Assembly (NCBI GenBank): GCA_900539375.1
Contig: UQBY01000026.1
Location: 1 to 34,704 of the forward strand
DNA from: an uncultured Clostridium sp.
GTDB lineage: Bacteria > Bacillota > Clostridia > Clostridiales > Clostridiaceae
Direction of reading: 5' to 3'
Length of the DNA: 34,704 nucleotides
In this document: positions 32,940-34,704 of the stretch, one piece after another
How the letters are laid out: each line of letters begins with the position of its first letter
Numbering within the stretch: position 1 is the stretch's first letter
Made by a program: the position numbers and the translations under genes
Notes under the pieces: model-generated
The model's input: the letters and a program-made list of their open reading frames with translations, nothing else
Told to the model about the DNA's origin: nothing
Databases searched by the model: none

Positions 32940-34704
32940 ATGGCCTGTGCTGTAGGAGAGGTAGCAAACAAAGTAGAGGGTAAAAAGTGGTTTAATCCAA
33001 CAAAATTTTTTAGAAACATAGGTTTAGCGTCAATTGAAGGGGGTAAACGTGCATTAAAATATGGATATGATGCAAGTAGGGATATGGATTTTAGACAAAA
33101 CGTACTTCCAAGTTTTTATTATGAAAATTATGAAGAAGCGTTAAATAAGTTTATAAAAGATCATCCTGGATTTACAACACCAGAAGATTTAAAAAGATAT
33201 GTGGAAGATTTTTTTAAAAAAGTTACGCCAGGAGATTTTGATAATTTTAAAGATAAATTAGATTCTGTATATGATAAATTAGATTATGATTCTGCATGCG
33301 GTGCTACAAATGAAGATACATTTATAGATGATTTAACTGATTCAGAAAATAGAGCTGAAAATGCTAGAATTCCAGTTGATCCAGTAGTTATTGATTTAAA
33401 TGGAAATGGTATTAGTAAAAAAACAACTAAAGAAGGAGTATATTTTGATTTAAACTCAGATGGATTCATAGAAAAAACTGAATGGATAGAAAATGAAGAT
33501 GGGTTTTTAGTAAGAGATTTAAATAATGATGGTATTATAAATAACAGAACAGAACTTATAGGAGATAAACAATTATTAAGTAATGGTGAATTATCTAAAA
33601 ATGGTTTAGAAGTATTACAAGATTTAGATAAAAATAAAGATGGATATTTAGATGAAAATGATGAAGCTTTTTCAACATTAAAGGTATGGAAAGATGCAAA
33701 TGGTAATGGTGTAACAGATGAAGGAGAATTATATACATTACAAGAACTAGGAATTAAAAAATTAGAATTACAATCATCAGTAAATAAGGATTTAACAATT
33801 GGTAACGTTGAATTTACAGATGGAACAAAAAATATTATGTCAGACTTGGAATTTAATGTTAACTTAGTAGATAGTTTATTTAATGAATTTGAGCTTGATG
33901 AAAATGATTATAATGATGAATATGGTTTTGCTTATGTTACTAGAACTGGAAAGGTTACCAATTTAGCATATGCAATTTCAAAGGATGATAAATTAAAGGA
34001 AATAGTTAATGATATTATAGAAAATCCATCTGCTGATGTTTATAAAAAAATTGACAATCTTCTTTTAAGATGGACAGGCTCTGAAGATATAGATGCTAAT
34101 AGTAGAGGGAAAAATATTAATGCTAGATATTTAGGTGTAGTAGAAGCATTTACTGGAAGACAATTTATTGGAGTAGATGGTGTAAATCCTAATTCTCAAG
34201 CAACTCCAATTTTAAATGAAATGTATGAATATATAAGAAATAGAATTTTTTCAGAAGTTGTAATGTGTGCATATAGTAGTTATATAATGGAAACAGGATA
34301 TTTTGATTATGATTCAAATAAATTTATAAACTATGATGGCAGTGAAACAACAAATGAACAATATTCAAAAATAGCATTACTTTTAAAAGCACAATCAAAT
34401 TATTATTTAGCAAGTGATAAAGATAAAGAAACAATTAATGAAATTAGTGAAATATTAAAAAAAGAATCTGATATATTTAAAGATATTTACAATATAAATT
34501 ATATAAATAAAATATCTAACTCAAGTATAAATGGTACAGAGCAAGATGACTATATAGTTGCTAATTCAGGAAATGACAACATAAACTCTGGTTCTGGAAA
34601 TGATATAGTATATGGTGGAGAAGGAAACGATAAAATTTATGGACAAGACGGAAATGACAAGCTTTATGGAGGCGAAGGAAATGATAGCCTTTATGGAGGA
34701 AATG
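32940..34704 (+). CDS. RTX/FrpC-like calcium-binding protein, 3' end beyond the window
   Basis: At least 588 residues, open to the window edge. The ATG at 32940 follows GGAGAGGG. Residues 1-140 are unrecognised and have no signal peptide. Residues about 145-285 resemble the FrpA/FrpC-type domain of RTX proteins: VIDLNGNGIS, YFDLNSDGFIEKTEWI, a phrase like FLVRDLNNDGIINNRTELIG, then EF-hand-like loops DLDKNKDGYLDENDEAF and DANGNGVTDEGEL. Residues 290-530 are helical and unknown. From residue 531, glycine/aspartate nonapeptides begin (SGSGNDIVYGGEGNDKIYG and on), matching the RTX consensus GGxGxDx(L/I/V/F)x. Such repeats bind Ca2+ and usually go with type I secretion in Gram-negative bacteria, so finding them in a clostridium is unusual. 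Codon use matches the neighbours. Confidence 0.88.
   Translation, partial: MACAVGEVANKVEGKKWFNPTKFFRNIGLASIEGGKRALKYGYDASRDMDFRQNVLPSFYYENYEEALNKFIKDHPGFTTPEDLKRYVEDFFKKVTPGDFDNFKDKLDSVYDKLDYDSACGATNEDTFIDDLTDSENRAENARIPVDPVVIDLNGNGISKKTTKEGVYFDLNSDGFIEKTEWIENEDGFLVRDLNNDGIINNRTELIGDKQLLSNGELSKNGLEVLQDLDKNKDGYLDENDEAFSTLKVWKDANGNGVTDEGELYTLQELGIKKLELQSSVNKDLTIGNVEFTDGTKNIMSDLEFNVNLVDSLFNEFELDENDYNDEYGFAYVTRTGKVTNLAYAISKDDKLKEIVNDIIENPSADVYKKIDNLLLRWTGSEDIDANSRGKNINARYLGVVEAFTGRQFIGVDGVNPNSQATPILNEMYEYIRNRIFSEVVMCAYSSYIMETGYFDYDSNKFINYDGSETTNEQYSKIALLLKAQSNYYLASDKDKETINEISEILKKESDIFKDIYNINYINKISNSSINGTEQDDYIVANSGNDNINSGSGNDIVYGGEGNDKIYGQDGNDKLYGGEGNDSLYGGN

Noticed and set aside
1..34704. CRISPR arrays or prophage genes
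   Set aside because: No regularly spaced direct repeats and no phage structural or integrase genes were seen; the only mobile remains are the transposase relic and the possible IS605-like end.
34530..34704. Glycine-rich repeats at the window end as a DNA tandem repeat element
   Set aside because: The periodicity is in codons of the RTX nonapeptides within an open frame, so it is coding and not a separate repeat element.

Overview
The window looks like chromosome of a low-GC, anaerobic, monoderm Firmicute, most likely Clostridium sensu stricto (cluster I). The base composition is strongly A+T-rich and ribosome binding sites are strong GGAGG types. There is a 574-residue clostridial [FeFe] hydrogenase, an addB-addA recombination pair, a T-box in front of serS, and CCA-encoding tRNA genes. 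No species can be named from the sequence alone.

Layout. 1-267: 3' end of a tRNA-Ala(UGC), its terminator, and a set of hairpins resembling the ends of an IS200/IS605-type element. 412-2590: small HD-domain protein, FAD oxidoreductase with a BFD-type iron-sulfur tail, and a shortened DUF1667 protein. 2646-4255: serine T-box and serS. 4366-7438: pantothenate operon (PanG-like ketopantoate reductase, panB, panC, panD), whose first gene appears to start at AUU. 7545-8150: three tRNA-Ser genes (two identical UGA copies and one GCU). 8252-10690: MalT/LuxR-like STAND regulator. 10937-18054: addB-addA. 18135-19959: divergent L,D-transpeptidase and soluble histidine kinase. 20026-20100: tRNA-Arg(ACG). 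20160-23855: phosphatidylserine decarboxylase (minus), hydA and a Cof-type HAD phosphatase (plus). 24031-25073: a decayed transposase fused to the last about 40 codons of an ECF/CbiO-type transporter ATPase. 25094-27501 (minus): ureC, ureB, ureA without accessory genes, behind a structured leader. 27896-31070: lipoprotein, YbaK-type deacylase (minus), YbiT-like ABC-F protein. 31244-32842: ECF-like sigma factor fused to a membrane segment and an outer domain. 32940-end: 5' part of an RTX/FrpC-like calcium-binding protein that runs off the window.

How the genes work together. panG-panB-panC-panD would supply the ketopantoate reductase, hydroxymethyltransferase, ligase and aspartate decarboxylase needed to make pantothenate for CoA. 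AddAB is the double-strand-break resection machine. The urease structural genes face the stub of a metal-type transporter ATPase, which suggests that an IS-linked deletion removed a nickel or cobalt uptake operon; ureEFGD are not in the window. The most unusual stretches are (a) the ure leader, with two hairpins whose loops read ACGA on the transcript followed by a terminator-like hairpin, reminiscent of guanidine-II riboswitches, and (b) the right edge, where a membrane-tethered sigma factor lies directly upstream of an RTX protein that has an ECF-like -35 motif, in an organism that should lack an outer membrane.

Gene-free stretches over 300 bases: 88-411 (hairpins, weak promoter), 2591-2977 (T-box leader) and 27502-27895 (ure leader, two divergent promoters, otherwise featureless A+T-rich DNA). 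All calls come from reading the sequence; no database search was run.
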